A stretch of DNA of 64,000 bases, from positions 63,044-127,043 of the forward strand of contig NZ_LMHC01000026.1 of assembly GCF_001427665.1 (NCBI RefSeq), read 5' to 3'. Shown piece by piece: positions 9,287 through 17,905 of this stretch. A model generated the notes under the pieces. The model was not told where the DNA came from, did no database searches, and worked only from the letters and a program-made list of their open reading frames with translations. The DNA is from Caulobacter sp. Root655 (lineage in GTDB: Bacteria > Pseudomonadota > Alphaproteobacteria > Caulobacterales > Caulobacteraceae). Every line of letters begins with the position of its first letter. The first letter of the stretch is position 1. The position numbers and the translations under genes were made by a program.

Positions 9287-9980
9287 CGATCGGACCCGCG
9301 TCCGTGTCGGCGGTGAGGCGCAGGCCCGGCGCGGCCTGGAAGGCGCCGGTGGGCCAGGTCATCTTCGAACCGGGCAGGGCGTAGCCGACCAGGCCCTTGC
9401 GTTCGGCCAGCACGGCGCCGGTCGCGTCGCGGATGCGCAGGTTGGCGATCCGCAGGTGCCGGGCGCCCGTGTTGCTGGCCAGCAGGGCCGGGCCGCCTTC
9501 GGACTGGATCAGGCGCCATTCGATCTTGGCGCGGTCGCCGGACGCGGCGAAGAACAACGGAATGGAGTGGCGCATCAGCAGGGTGACCGACCGGGCGCCT
9601 TCGCCCAGCGGCGGGGGCAGTTCATCGACGATCAGGCGATAGGCTTCCTGCCGCTCGGGCAGTTTGGGATCCAGCCGGACGACACGCACGGTGCGCGCCG
9701 CGCCGGGCGCCACCTTGGCGATGGGCGGACTGACGACCACGCCGGTCGCGGGTTCCAGCACGTCCTTGCCGTCTCGCTGGCTCCAGCGAAACACCCGCAC
9801 CTGCACGTTCAGCGGCGCGGAGTCGTCGTTGAACAGGTTGAGCGTGGCGGCGTTCTGGCCGGGGGGAAGGTCCAGGCCGACCGGGCTGACGCGCAGGGTG
9901 GAGGCGTGGGCCGCATGGGAGACGGGGACCGCGGCGAGCGTGGCGGCCAGCAGGATGGCGAGGGCGGCCCCGCCACGCAT
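9264..9980 (-). CDS. Periplasmic pilus-assembly chaperone (PapD-like)
   Basis: A 238-residue protein with a signal peptide (LAAVPVSHAAHA) and two Ig-like domains. The N-terminal domain has RVSPVGLDLPPGQNAATLNL and the G1-type strand pattern; the family-typical PPIAKVAPGAARTVRVVRLD is replaced here by SPPIAKVAPGAARTVRVV near residue 85. The second domain ends with the usual short strand. It would escort SCPU pilins to the usher. Its ATG shares one base with the upstream pilin stop (TGATG), so it is translationally coupled. Confidence 0.92.
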   Translation of the reverse strand: MRGGAALAILLAATLAAVPVSHAAHASTLRVSPVGLDLPPGQNAATLNLFNDDSAPLNVQVRVFRWSQRDGKDVLEPATGVVVSPPIAKVAPGAARTVRVVRLDPKLPERQEAYRLIVDELPPPLGEGARSVTLLMRHSIPLFFAASGDRAKIEWRLIQSEGGPALLASNTGARHLRIANLRIRDATGAVLAERKGLVGYALPGSKMTWPTGAFQAAPGLRLTADTDAGPIDAPLPGD

Positions 9981-10480
9981 CAGTAGGTGATCGTCACCGA
10001 CACGAGGTCGCTATAGGCGCCCATGGCGGGAGTGGACTGGGCGGCGACGCGCCCATAGGCGGTGTAGGTCTGGACCGCGCCGTTGCCGGTGGCGGCCTCG
10101 GTGTCGACGTTCTGGGTGACGCCCCAGATCTGGGACCGGCTGGCGTCGCGATAGAGCGTGTAGGTCACGGTGTCGTTGGCGGCGCTGGTCATCTTGCGGC
10201 TGCCGACCGTGGCGCCGGTGCCCGCGCCGGCGCCCAGCGCCACCGTATAGGGCGTGGAGTTGGTGCACTGGACGCCGATCGCGTTGGTGGTGTCGATGTT
10301 GCTGTCGATGACGCCGTGCAAGCCGAAATCCACGTTCGAAGCCGACTGCACCTTGCATTCGCCTTGAATGGTCAAGTTTACTTGAAAAGAACTCGTCGCT
10401 GTGGCGGCATTGGAAATTGACGCAGCGCTCAATGCCGAGAGAGATGTAAGGGCGAAAACAAAAAGATATTTTCTAAACAT
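9980..10480 (-). CDS. Single-domain spore-coat-U (SCPU) protein, probable major pilin
   Basis: A 166-residue protein with a signal peptide (ending SISNAATA) and one SCPU domain: FQVNLTIQGECKVQSASNVD, then GVQCTNSTPYTVALGAG, DTVTYTLYRDASRSQIWG and a terminal MGAYSDLVSVTITY. The conserved cysteine pair is present. It is the first gene of the four-gene operon and corresponds to CsuA/B as the shaft subunit. An AT-richer stretch upstream (10481-10560) probably holds the operon promoter. Confidence 0.88.
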   Translation of the reverse strand: MFRKYLFVFALTSLSALSAASISNAATATSSFQVNLTIQGECKVQSASNVDFGLHGVIDSNIDTTNAIGVQCTNSTPYTVALGAGAGTGATVGSRKMTSAANDTVTYTLYRDASRSQIWGVTQNVDTEAATGNGAVQTYTAYGRVAAQSTPAMGAYSDLVSVTITY

Positions 10481-10799
10481 GGCCCACCTATCGCGCTGAC
10501 AATCTTGAGTGCCTGGAAATACACGTGAGTGTTGGAACCTTATTTGTTAACGAGAGGTTAATTTGGGTCGGGGTGAGGTGTGACGACTCGCCGCACGATT
10601 GAGTTTGTTCGCCCCTGAAAACCTTTCCGGGTGACGTCTTGGTAGCGTAACCGCGTTCTGCCAGCGAGAGCCGCCAGCCCTGTCCGGGTAAGGGAAAGTT
10701 CGTTTCGGCCGGGCTGTCGGGCCCGCAGTCGCCGCCGAGCCCCCCGCTAGGGCTCGGACATCGCGTGTCGGCAAGGGCGTGGTCACTATGTCGCACAGG
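10481..10799. other. Non-coding region upstream of the pilus operon
   Basis: About 320 bases without a credible gene. The part next to the pilin (10481-10560) is AT-richer than the surroundings, with TTATTTGTTAACGAGAGGTT, and is the likely promoter and leader of the minus-strand pilus operon. The remainder holds short open frames without coding character. Confidence 0.5.
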
Positions 10800-10945
10800 C
10801 CACGACGCCCCCACCAACGCAAGGTGGCGTCACCGCTCAGCGATCCGCCGACCGTCGCGCCATCGAGCGTGACACCGTCATTGCCGTCGCCGCCCGACAC
10901 CGAGCCGATGAGGGGCTCCGAAAAGTCATCGGAACCCAGAACGCA
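10800..10945 (-). pseudogene. Remnant of a Gly/Asp-rich beta-helix (autotransporter- or RTX-like) repeat protein
   Basis: On the minus strand a frame reads VLGSDDFSEPLIGSVSGGDG and continues NDGVTLDGATVGGSLSGDAT, which resembles the GGDGNDxVTLDGATVxGxxSGG repeats of large beta-helical surface proteins. The pattern stops abruptly near 10830, no start or signal peptide precedes it, and it abuts the icd terminator. It is best read as a small fragment of a former surface-protein gene. Confidence 0.35.
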
Positions 10946-10947
10946 AA

Positions 10948-10973
10948 ACGCCTCTCCCTTGCGGGAGAGGCGT
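10948..10973 (-). terminator. Rho-independent terminator of icd
   Basis: An 11-base stem (ACGCCTCTCCC paired with GGGAGAGGCGT) with loop TTGC; on the minus strand it is followed by TTTTGCG. It lies 28 bases after the icd stop. Confidence 0.85.
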
Positions 10974-11000
10974 CGTGTGGTTTCGAAAGGGTAGAGTCGG

Positions 11001-12215
11001 TTAGACCGCCATCGCCTTCTTCAGGTTCTCGTCGATCTTGTCGAGGAAGCCTTCGGTGGTCAGCCACGACTGCTTGTCGCCGACCAGCAGGGCCAGGTCC
11101 TTGGTCATGAAGCCGCTTTCGACGGTGTCGACGCAGACCTTCTCCAGGGTGTGGGCGAAGGCGGCCAGTTCGGCGTTGTCGTCAAGCTTGGCGCGGTGGG
11201 CCAGGCCACGGGTCCAGGCGAAGATCGAGGCGATCGAGTTGGTCGAGGTGCTCTCGCCCTTCTGGTGCTGGCGGTAGTGGCGGGTGACGGTGCCGTGGGC
11301 GGCCTCGGCTTCCACCGTCTTGCCGTCCGGGGTCATCAGCACCGAGGTCATCAGGCCCAGCGAACCGAAGCCCTGGGCGACGATGTCCGACTGCACGTCA
11401 CCGTCGTAGTTCTTGCAGGCCCAGACATAGCCGCCCGACCACTTGAGGGCCGAGGCCACCATGTCGTCGATCAGGCGGTGCTCGTAGTGCAGGCCGGCGG
11501 CCTTGAAGCGCTCGGCGTACTCGGCGTCGTAGATCTCCTGGAAGATGTCCTTGAAGCGACCGTCGTAGTATTTGAGGATCGTGTTCTTGGTCGACAGGTA
11601 GACCGGATAGTTGCGGTTCAGGCCATAGGCGAACGAGGCGTGGGCGAAATCGCGGATCGACTCGTCGAGGTTGTACATGCCCATGGCGACGCCGGCGCCC
11701 GGCGCCTTGAACACTTCGTGTTCGATGGTCTCGCCGTCTTCGCCGACGAACTTGATCGACAGCGTGCCCTTGCCCGGGAACAGGAAGTCGGTGGCCTTGT
11801 ACTGGTCGCCGAACGCGTGGCGGCCGACGATGATCGGCTGGGTCCAGCCCGGCACCAGGCGCGGCACGTTCTGGCAGATGATCGGTTCACGGAAGATCAC
11901 GCCGCCCAGGATGTTGCGGATCGTGCCGTTCGGCGACTTCCACATCTTCTTGAGATTGAACTCGGTGACGCGCTGTTCGTCGGGGGTGATGGTGGCGCAC
12001 TTGACGGCCACGCCGTGCTTCTTGGTCGCCTCGGCCGCGTCGATCGTGACCTGGTCGTTGGTGGCGTCGCGGTTCTCGACGCTGAGGTCGAAATAGTCGA
12101 GCTCCAGGTCCAGGTACGGGAAGATCAGCTTATCCTTGATGAGCTTCCAGATGATCCGGGTCATTTCATCGCCGTCCATGTCGACGACGGGGTTGGCGAC
12201 TTTGATCTTGGCCAT
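11001..12215 (-). CDS. icd: NADP-dependent isocitrate dehydrogenase
   Basis: A 404-residue protein of the homodimeric (eukaryotic-like) IDH class, starting MAKIKVANPVVDMDGDEMTR and carrying WKSPNGTIRNILGGVIFREP, the catalytic ALKWSGGYVWACKNYDGDVQ block and EAAHGTVTRHYRQHQKGE near the C-terminus. It converts isocitrate to 2-oxoglutarate and CO2, reducing NADP+. The ATG at 12215 was chosen over an upstream in-frame start because AGGAAAGA lies just ahead and the family begins here. It is divergent from the hybrid kinase gene. Confidence 0.97.
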   Translation of the reverse strand: MAKIKVANPVVDMDGDEMTRIIWKLIKDKLIFPYLDLELDYFDLSVENRDATNDQVTIDAAEATKKHGVAVKCATITPDEQRVTEFNLKKMWKSPNGTIRNILGGVIFREPIICQNVPRLVPGWTQPIIVGRHAFGDQYKATDFLFPGKGTLSIKFVGEDGETIEHEVFKAPGAGVAMGMYNLDESIRDFAHASFAYGLNRNYPVYLSTKNTILKYYDGRFKDIFQEIYDAEYAERFKAAGLHYEHRLIDDMVASALKWSGGYVWACKNYDGDVQSDIVAQGFGSLGLMTSVLMTPDGKTVEAEAAHGTVTRHYRQHQKGESTSTNSIASIFAWTRGLAHRAKLDDNAELAAFAHTLEKVCVDTVESGFMTKDLALLVGDKQSWLTTEGFLDKIDENLKKAMAV

Positions 12216-12410
12216 TGCGGGGTCTTTCCTCTCGCGGTGGCGCGCCTGTGACTCTTTGGCGCACAGGGCCAAGGAGCGGCGCGGACGGCGTGCCTATAGA
12301 CTGTTGCGAGCCGGGGGGGAAGGCGAGGCGGGCGCGCGGCTGCTTTCGGCGTCTTGCGCGTTGAATTCCCGCGTAAACGCTTGTTGAGGCTTCGTAGGGT
12401 ACGAACACGG

Positions 12411-14918
12411 GTGGAGAGCCGCAGAGCCATCACCGAGGTCACATCGCCGCTCGCCCGGCGACTGCTGGCGATCGTCGCGATCCTGTCGATCGCGGTGACC
12501 GGCGTGGCCACGGCCGTGACCTTCGTCTTCGTGCAGCGCGGCGCCGCCGACGTCCAGATCCGCCACCTGGCCGAATATGTCGGCGAGCGGGTCAAGACCG
12601 AGGACCGCCTGTTCTCCGACCTGGTCAAGGTGCACGAGGCTGCCTCCGACTCCCTGGCCCGCCGGCTGGCGGCGATCGATCCGCGCACGGTGGACGCCGA
12701 GTTCGAGGCCCAGTTCCCCAAGCATGGCGACGGCACCCGGCGCACGGCCGACAGGCTGTATGACGGCGGAGTGGCCGACGGCGACTACACCTATGGCGTC
12801 GGCGGCTATCTGCGCGACGCCGACCGGCTGACCCGGCGGGAGAAGGCGTTGTTCCTGGCCGCCGCCCAGGTGGTGTCCCACACCGGCGAGGCGGAGCTGA
12901 ACCGCTACGACAATTTCTACTTCTTCACGCCCGAGACCCGGCTGGTGATGTTCGGGCCCAAGCGCGCCGACCGGCTGATGTACTATCGCCACGGCGCCCC
13001 GCCGACCCTGGACATCAGCGGCGAGGAGATGACCCTGCTGACCCTGCCGGAGCAGAACCGCCAGCGGGTGATGAAGTGCACCAAGCTGCGCAAGCTGATC
13101 TCCGACCCTAGCGGCCGGGGCCTGAACTCGGCCTGCATGACGCCCTTCGACTATCATGGAAGGCAGCTGGGGGCCTGGGGCACCAGCCTGTCGCTGGACT
13201 CCTACCTGCTGCGGGCCGTCGAGGACGCCCTGCCGGGCGGCCGCAACATGATCGTTTCGTCGGACGGCGAGCTGATCGCCGCGCCGGGCCTGGCCAACAA
13301 CGGCGTGGTCGACTCCCAGACCCTGGTGCGCGCCCAGGCCCGCGAGGGCGTGGCCGACATCGTCCGCCAGATCCGGGTGCGCGGCGACGACGTCGGCGCC
13401 ATCCGCAACAAGGACCGGGTGATCGCCTATGGCCGGCTCAAGGAGCCGGACTGGTATTTCCTGATGAGCTTTCCGTCGGACACCCTGGTGTGGTCGGCGG
13501 TCAAGACGGCGTCCTGGGTGCTGCTGTTCGGGGTGCTGGGCGTCGTGGTCCAGGTGGCGCTGCTCTACCGGGTGATGCGGATCACCGTGGAGCGGCCGCT
13601 GGGCGTGCTGGCCGACGCCCATCGCACCGGCAACGTCGCCGAGGCCGCGCCGATCGAGGCCCGCACCGACGAGATCGGAGCCCTGGCCCGCACCTTGCGC
13701 AGCCAGCGCGACAGCAATATCGAGCTCCTGCGCTCGCTGGAGGACCGGGTCGCCGAACGCACCATCGAGCTGGAGCGCGCCAACCAGGCCAAGTCGGTGT
13801 TCCTGGCCAATATGAGCCACGAGCTGCGGACGCCGCTGAACGGGGTGCTGGCCATCGGCGACCGCCTGGCCGAGGAGTCCGATCCCGAGCGCCGCCGTGA
13901 GCTGGCCGCCCTGGTCACCTCGTCGGGTCGGCTGCTGGAGCAGGTGCTGGGCGACATTCTCGACGTCTCCAAGATCGAGGCCGGCCAGTTCCAGCTGTCC
14001 GCCGCGCCGTTCGACCTGACGCGGCTGGTGGGCGGGGTCGCCGAGCTGCACCGGGCCACGGCCGAGGCCAAGGGCCTGGATTTCAGCTGGTCGCTGCAGC
14101 CGGGCGTCGAGGGAACCTATCTGGGCGACGCCGGGCGGATCAGTCAGATCCTCAACAACCTGCTGGCCAATGCCGTGAAGTTCACGGCCGTGGGCGCCAT
14201 CGGCCTGACGGTCGAACCCACCGAGGATGGCCTGAGTTTCGCGGTCAGCGACACCGGGGTCGGCTTCGACGACACCGTGCGCCGGCGCCTGTTCAAGCGC
14301 TTCGTCCAGGCCGACCAGTCGATCACCCGGCAGTTCGGGGGCACGGGGCTGGGCCTGTCGATCTGCGCAGCCTTGGCCGAGATGATGGGCGGCCGGATCG
14401 ACGCCCGCGCCGTGGTCGGCCGCGGCGCGATCTTCCAGGTCGACCTGCCGCTGCCGCGGGTCCAGGCGCTGGAGGACGACGACGTCGGCGACGAGGAGGA
14501 CGTCTCGCTGGCAGGCTTGCGAGTGCTGGTCGCCGAGGACCACCCGACCAACCAGAAGGTCGTCGAGATCGTGCTCCGGCCCTATGAGGTCGTGCTGACC
14601 ATGGTCGAGGACGGCCAGGCGGCGCTGGACGTCTTCCAGCCCGGCGCGTTCGACGCCGTCTTGATGGACATGCAGATGCCGGTGATGGACGGCCTGACCG
14701 CCACCCGCCTGATCCGCGAGCGCGAAGCCGCGGCCGGCGCGCCGCCCGTCCTGCTGATCATGCTGACCGCCAACGCCATGGAAGAACACATCGCCGCCGC
14801 CAAGGCGGTGGGCGCCGACCTGCATCTGGCCAAGCCGATGCGGCCGGCCCAGTTGCTCGAGGCCCTGGCGCGGGTGCGGATGAAGCGCGGGACGGTGGTG
14901 GTCGGCGGGGTGGAGTAG
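12411..14918 (+). CDS. Hybrid sensor histidine kinase/response regulator
   Basis: About 835 residues from the GTG at 12411 (a TTG at 12354 is also in frame). Order: transmembrane segment (LLAIVAILSIAVTGVATAV), a large periplasmic sensor of ~330 residues, second transmembrane segment (WVLLFGVLGVVVQVALLY), HAMP, coiled coil, HisKA with phospho-acceptor His in NMSHELRTPLNG (~residue 470), HATPase_c with N and G boxes (LNNLLANAVKF, FGGTGLGLS), and a receiver with the phospho-Asp in AVLMDMQMP (~residue 751). No partner regulator is adjacent, so the output path is unknown. The periplasmic part is dCache-like in size, but the ligand cannot be told. Confidence 0.9.
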   Translation: MESRRAITEVTSPLARRLLAIVAILSIAVTGVATAVTFVFVQRGAADVQIRHLAEYVGERVKTEDRLFSDLVKVHEAASDSLARRLAAIDPRTVDAEFEAQFPKHGDGTRRTADRLYDGGVADGDYTYGVGGYLRDADRLTRREKALFLAAAQVVSHTGEAELNRYDNFYFFTPETRLVMFGPKRADRLMYYRHGAPPTLDISGEEMTLLTLPEQNRQRVMKCTKLRKLISDPSGRGLNSACMTPFDYHGRQLGAWGTSLSLDSYLLRAVEDALPGGRNMIVSSDGELIAAPGLANNGVVDSQTLVRAQAREGVADIVRQIRVRGDDVGAIRNKDRVIAYGRLKEPDWYFLMSFPSDTLVWSAVKTASWVLLFGVLGVVVQVALLYRVMRITVERPLGVLADAHRTGNVAEAAPIEARTDEIGALARTLRSQRDSNIELLRSLEDRVAERTIELERANQAKSVFLANMSHELRTPLNGVLAIGDRLAEESDPERRRELAALVTSSGRLLEQVLGDILDVSKIEAGQFQLSAAPFDLTRLVGGVAELHRATAEAKGLDFSWSLQPGVEGTYLGDAGRISQILNNLLANAVKFTAVGAIGLTVEPTEDGLSFAVSDTGVGFDDTVRRRLFKRFVQADQSITRQFGGTGLGLSICAALAEMMGGRIDARAVVGRGAIFQVDLPLPRVQALEDDDVGDEEDVSLAGLRVLVAEDHPTNQKVVEIVLRPYEVVLTMVEDGQAALDVFQPGAFDAVLMDMQMPVMDGLTATRLIREREAAAGAPPVLLIMLTANAMEEHIAAAKAVGADLHLAKPMRPAQLLEALARVRMKRGTVVVGGVE

Positions 14919-14956
14919 GGGGCGGACGCTCGCCAAGCCTTTCGAGCAAACAAACC

Positions 14957-15057
14957 TGTCATCCCGGACAAGCGAAGCGCGGATCCGGGACCGCCGGAAG
15001 CTCTGAGTTCACGCGCCGGTCCCGGATCTTCGCGCTGCGCGCTCGTCCGGGATGACA
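14957..15057. repeat. Long imperfect palindrome, GTCATCCCGG family
   Basis: The element begins TGTCATCCCGGACAAGC and ends with the inverse GTCCGGGATGACA, with inner arms GATCCGGGACCG and CGGTCCCGGATC. It sits between the convergent ends of the hybrid kinase and GMC genes. Related copies are at 33931, 37017, 43888, 53292 and 63747. Confidence 0.85.
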
Positions 15058-15081
15058 GAGGTTTTTCGGCTCTAGCCCCGC

Positions 15082-16689
15082 TCACCGCCCATCCTCGATG
15101 ATCATCCGCGCCGCCTTCTCGGCGATCATCAGGGTCGGGGTGTTGGTGTTGCCCGAGGTGATCGCGGGCATCACCGAGGCGTCGGCGACCCGCAGCCCCT
15201 CGACCCCGAACACTCGCAGGCGGGCGTCGACCACCGCCATCGGGTCGTCGGCCAGGCCCATCCTGGCCGTGCCGACCGGGTGGAAGATGGTGGTCGCCAA
15301 CTGGCGGGCGGCGGCCAGCAGTCCGGCGTCGTCGTCGGTGGCCAGGCCCGGCGCCATCTCTTCCGGCCCATAGCGGGCCAGGGGCGGCTGGGCGACGACG
15401 CGGCGGACCAGCCGCATCGAATCGATCGCCACCCGCTCGTCCTCGTTGGTGGACAGGTAGTTGGGCTGGATGCGCGGCGCGACGGTGGGATCAGGGGCGC
15501 GGGCATGGATCGCGCCGCGACTGGTGGGGCGCAGGTTGCAGACGCTGATGGTGATGGCGGGAAAGGCATGCAGGGGCTCGCCGAACCGGTCCAGCGACAG
15601 CGGCTGGACATGGAACTGCACGTTGGGCGTCCGGTGTTCCGGGCTGCTGCGCGCGAACGCCCCCATGTGCGACGGGGCCATCGACATCGGACCGCGCCGC
15701 GTCAGGGCGTATTCCAGCGCCATCAGCGGCCTGCGCCACAGCGAGGCGTAGAGGGCGTTGAGGGTCGGCACGCCGCTGACCCGGTAGACCGGACGGATCT
15801 GCAGGTGGTCCTGCAGGTTCTCGCCCACACCTGGCAGGTGACGAAGCGTCGGCAGTCCCAGGGGCGACAGCACGGCTCCGTCACCGATCCCCGACAGCTC
15901 CAGCAGGTGCGGCGTGCTGACGGCCCCGGCCGTCAGCACGACCTCGCCGCGACACCGGGCCTCGCGAGCCTGGCCGTTCTCGGTCCAGGCGACGCCGACG
16001 GCGCGACCGTCCTCGATGATCACGCGGGTGGCCAGCGCCCCGGTCTTGAGGTCGAGATTGGGCCGCGACAGCACCGGCTTGAGGAAGCCTCGCGCCGCGC
16101 TCCAGCGCAGGCCGGCCCGCTGGTTGACCTGGAAGTAGCCGGCCCCGAAATTGTCGCCGCCGTTGAAGTCGGGGCTGGCGGGGATGCCCTCCAGCGCCGC
16201 CGCCTCGGCGAAGGCGTCCAGCACCCGCCAGCGCATGCGCGGATGCTCCACCCGCCATTCCCCGCCCGAGCGGTGGAGGGGCGACGGCGGCGCGATGTGG
16301 TCTTCCTGGGCCATGAACAGCGGCAGGACGTCGTCCCAGCCCCAACCGGCCAGGCCCCGCCGGCGCCAGCCGTCATAGTCGGCCGCCTGGCCGCGCATGT
16401 AGATCATGGCGTTGATGGCCGACGACCCGCCGATCACCTTGCCCCGGGGATAGGCCAGGCTTCGCCCGTCGAGGCCCGGCACGGGTTCGGTCCTGAACAT
16501 CCAGTCCGAGCGGGGATTGCCGATCGCGAACAGGTAGCCGACCGGGATGTGGAACCAGATCCAGTCGTCGCGGCCGCCGGCCTCCAGCACCAGCACGCGG
16601 CGGCGCGGATCGGCCGACAGGCGGTTGGCCAGGACGCAGCCGGCCGACCCGGCCCCGACGACGATGTAGTCGTAGGTTTCGACCGTCAT
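15082..16689 (-). CDS. GMC-family FAD oxidoreductase (choline dehydrogenase-like)
   Basis: About 535 residues with the FAD Rossmann motif VGAGSAGCVLANRLS at the N-terminus, the GMC signature RGKVIGGSSAINAMIYMRG, GAVSTPHLLELSGIG in the middle and the C-terminal catalytic region IFHPVGTARMG followed by SGNTNTPTLMIAEKAA. The family oxidises alcohols such as choline, glucose or polyethylene glycol; the substrate is not evident. The ATG at 16689 overlaps the selU stop as ATGA, which favours it over the ATG four codons upstream and implies translational coupling to selU. Confidence 0.9.
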   Translation of the reverse strand: MTVETYDYIVVGAGSAGCVLANRLSADPRRRVLVLEAGGRDDWIWFHIPVGYLFAIGNPRSDWMFRTEPVPGLDGRSLAYPRGKVIGGSSAINAMIYMRGQAADYDGWRRRGLAGWGWDDVLPLFMAQEDHIAPPSPLHRSGGEWRVEHPRMRWRVLDAFAEAAALEGIPASPDFNGGDNFGAGYFQVNQRAGLRWSAARGFLKPVLSRPNLDLKTGALATRVIIEDGRAVGVAWTENGQAREARCRGEVVLTAGAVSTPHLLELSGIGDGAVLSPLGLPTLRHLPGVGENLQDHLQIRPVYRVSGVPTLNALYASLWRRPLMALEYALTRRGPMSMAPSHMGAFARSSPEHRTPNVQFHVQPLSLDRFGEPLHAFPAITISVCNLRPTSRGAIHARAPDPTVAPRIQPNYLSTNEDERVAIDSMRLVRRVVAQPPLARYGPEEMAPGLATDDDAGLLAAARQLATTIFHPVGTARMGLADDPMAVVDARLRVFGVEGLRVADASVMPAITSGNTNTPTLMIAEKAARMIIEDGR

Positions 16690-17771
16690 GGCCCGGGCCA
16701 TTCAGAGGGAGGGCGGGTGGCGACGATCTCGGCGATCTCGGCCGCCGCCCGGCCCAGGGCCGAGGGATCCAACCGGTCCAGAGCCAGGGTCGCCAGGGGC
16801 TCCCGCCCCGATTTGCGACGCTCGCGGGCATAGGCGGGGTCGTAGTGGAGGGCCATCAGCGCCTCGGCCAGCGCGGTCAGCGCGCCCTGGTCGACCAGGG
16901 CGCGCCAGGCGGCGAGCCGCTTCTGACTGGGATGGACCGGCAGGCGTTCCAGGATCGCCAGCAGCGCCTCGCGCTGGTCGGCGATATCGCCATAGGCTTC
17001 GACCAGGTAGCGGGCCCGCTCAGGCAGGGGGGCGGTGACCTCGATCCGGGGCGCGCGGCGCATCGCCTCCCACAGCATCGGCGGCACGACCCGGTTGCCG
17101 ATCTTGCTGGACTCGGCCTCGACCACCACTGGCCGGGCGGGGTCGAGCGCGTCGAGGGTCGCGACCAGTTGGCTTTCGAACAGCTTCTGGCCGGGCTGCG
17201 GCTGCCCGGGCACCGCCCCGAACAGCGAGCCGCGATGACAGGCCAGGCCTTCCAGGTCGACGGTCTGCACGCCCTGGCGAGCCAGGTCGCTCAGGATTGC
17301 CGTCTTGGCCGAGCCGGTGTCGCCGTCGAGCAGGACCAGGTCGAGGTCGCAAGGGACGTCGTAGAGCCTGGCCTGCACCCAGCGGCGATAGGTCCTGTAG
17401 CCGCCGTTCAGGACCGTCGTCGGCCAGCCGACCCGCTGCAGAATGGTGGCCATGGCGTTGGACCTCTGCCCGCCGCGCCAGCAATAGACCAGGGGCCGGA
17501 AGCCCTCGGGCTTGTCGGCCAGGCTGGTCTCCAGGTGGCGGGCGATGTTGCGCGCCACGTGGGCCGCGCCGATCCGGTTGGCCCGCAGCCGCGACTCCTG
17601 GACGTAGATCGTTCCCACCTCGGCGCGCTGGGCGTCGTCGAGCACCGGCAGGTTGATCGCGCCGGGCAGGTGGTCCTGGGCGTACTCCCCTGGACTGCGC
17701 ACGTCGATGATCTGGTCAAAGGCCGCCAGGGCGGCGGGATCGGCGGTCGCCAGGACCTGGAGCGGCTTCAT
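16686..17771 (-). CDS. selU: tRNA 2-selenouridine synthase (selenophosphate-dependent)
   Basis: A 361-residue protein with an N-terminal rhodanese domain (DVRSPGEYAQDHLPGAINLP; active Cys in VYCWRGGQRSNAM near residue 97) and a C-terminal P-loop domain (LLDGDTGSAKTAIL near 150; VVVEAESSKIG). SelU replaces sulfur by selenium in 2-thiouridine at tRNA wobble position 34 via a geranylated intermediate. The P-loop reads GDTGSAKT, where the usual Walker A Gly before Lys is Ala. It is divergent from selD, its selenium donor gene. Confidence 0.95.
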   Translation of the reverse strand: MKPLQVLATADPAALAAFDQIIDVRSPGEYAQDHLPGAINLPVLDDAQRAEVGTIYVQESRLRANRIGAAHVARNIARHLETSLADKPEGFRPLVYCWRGGQRSNAMATILQRVGWPTTVLNGGYRTYRRWVQARLYDVPCDLDLVLLDGDTGSAKTAILSDLARQGVQTVDLEGLACHRGSLFGAVPGQPQPGQKLFESQLVATLDALDPARPVVVEAESSKIGNRVVPPMLWEAMRRAPRIEVTAPLPERARYLVEAYGDIADQREALLAILERLPVHPSQKRLAAWRALVDQGALTALAEALMALHYDPAYARERRKSGREPLATLALDRLDPSALGRAAAEIAEIVATRPPSEWPGP

Positions 17772-17905
17772 GTCCGGTCAGGCGTCCGCCATGGGTCGAT
17801 CGTCATCCTGCCGGGTCTCGTCATCGCTGCTTTTCTGGGTGGCGACTATGCGCGACCCGCCGGGGAATCGTAAGGTCCCACGGCGATGTTCCAGGAGCTG
17901 TCCGC

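Noticed and set aside
10488..10900. Short minus-strand frames upstream of the pilin
   Set aside because: No ribosome sites, no domains and no consistent codon bias; only the Gly/Asp-rich fragment was kept as a possible remnant.
12294..14936. Very long open frame on the minus strand opposite the hybrid kinase
   Set aside because: The product is low-complexity His/Gln/Gly/Ala text with no domains, while the plus strand encodes a complete kinase; such frames are common opposite high-GC genes.
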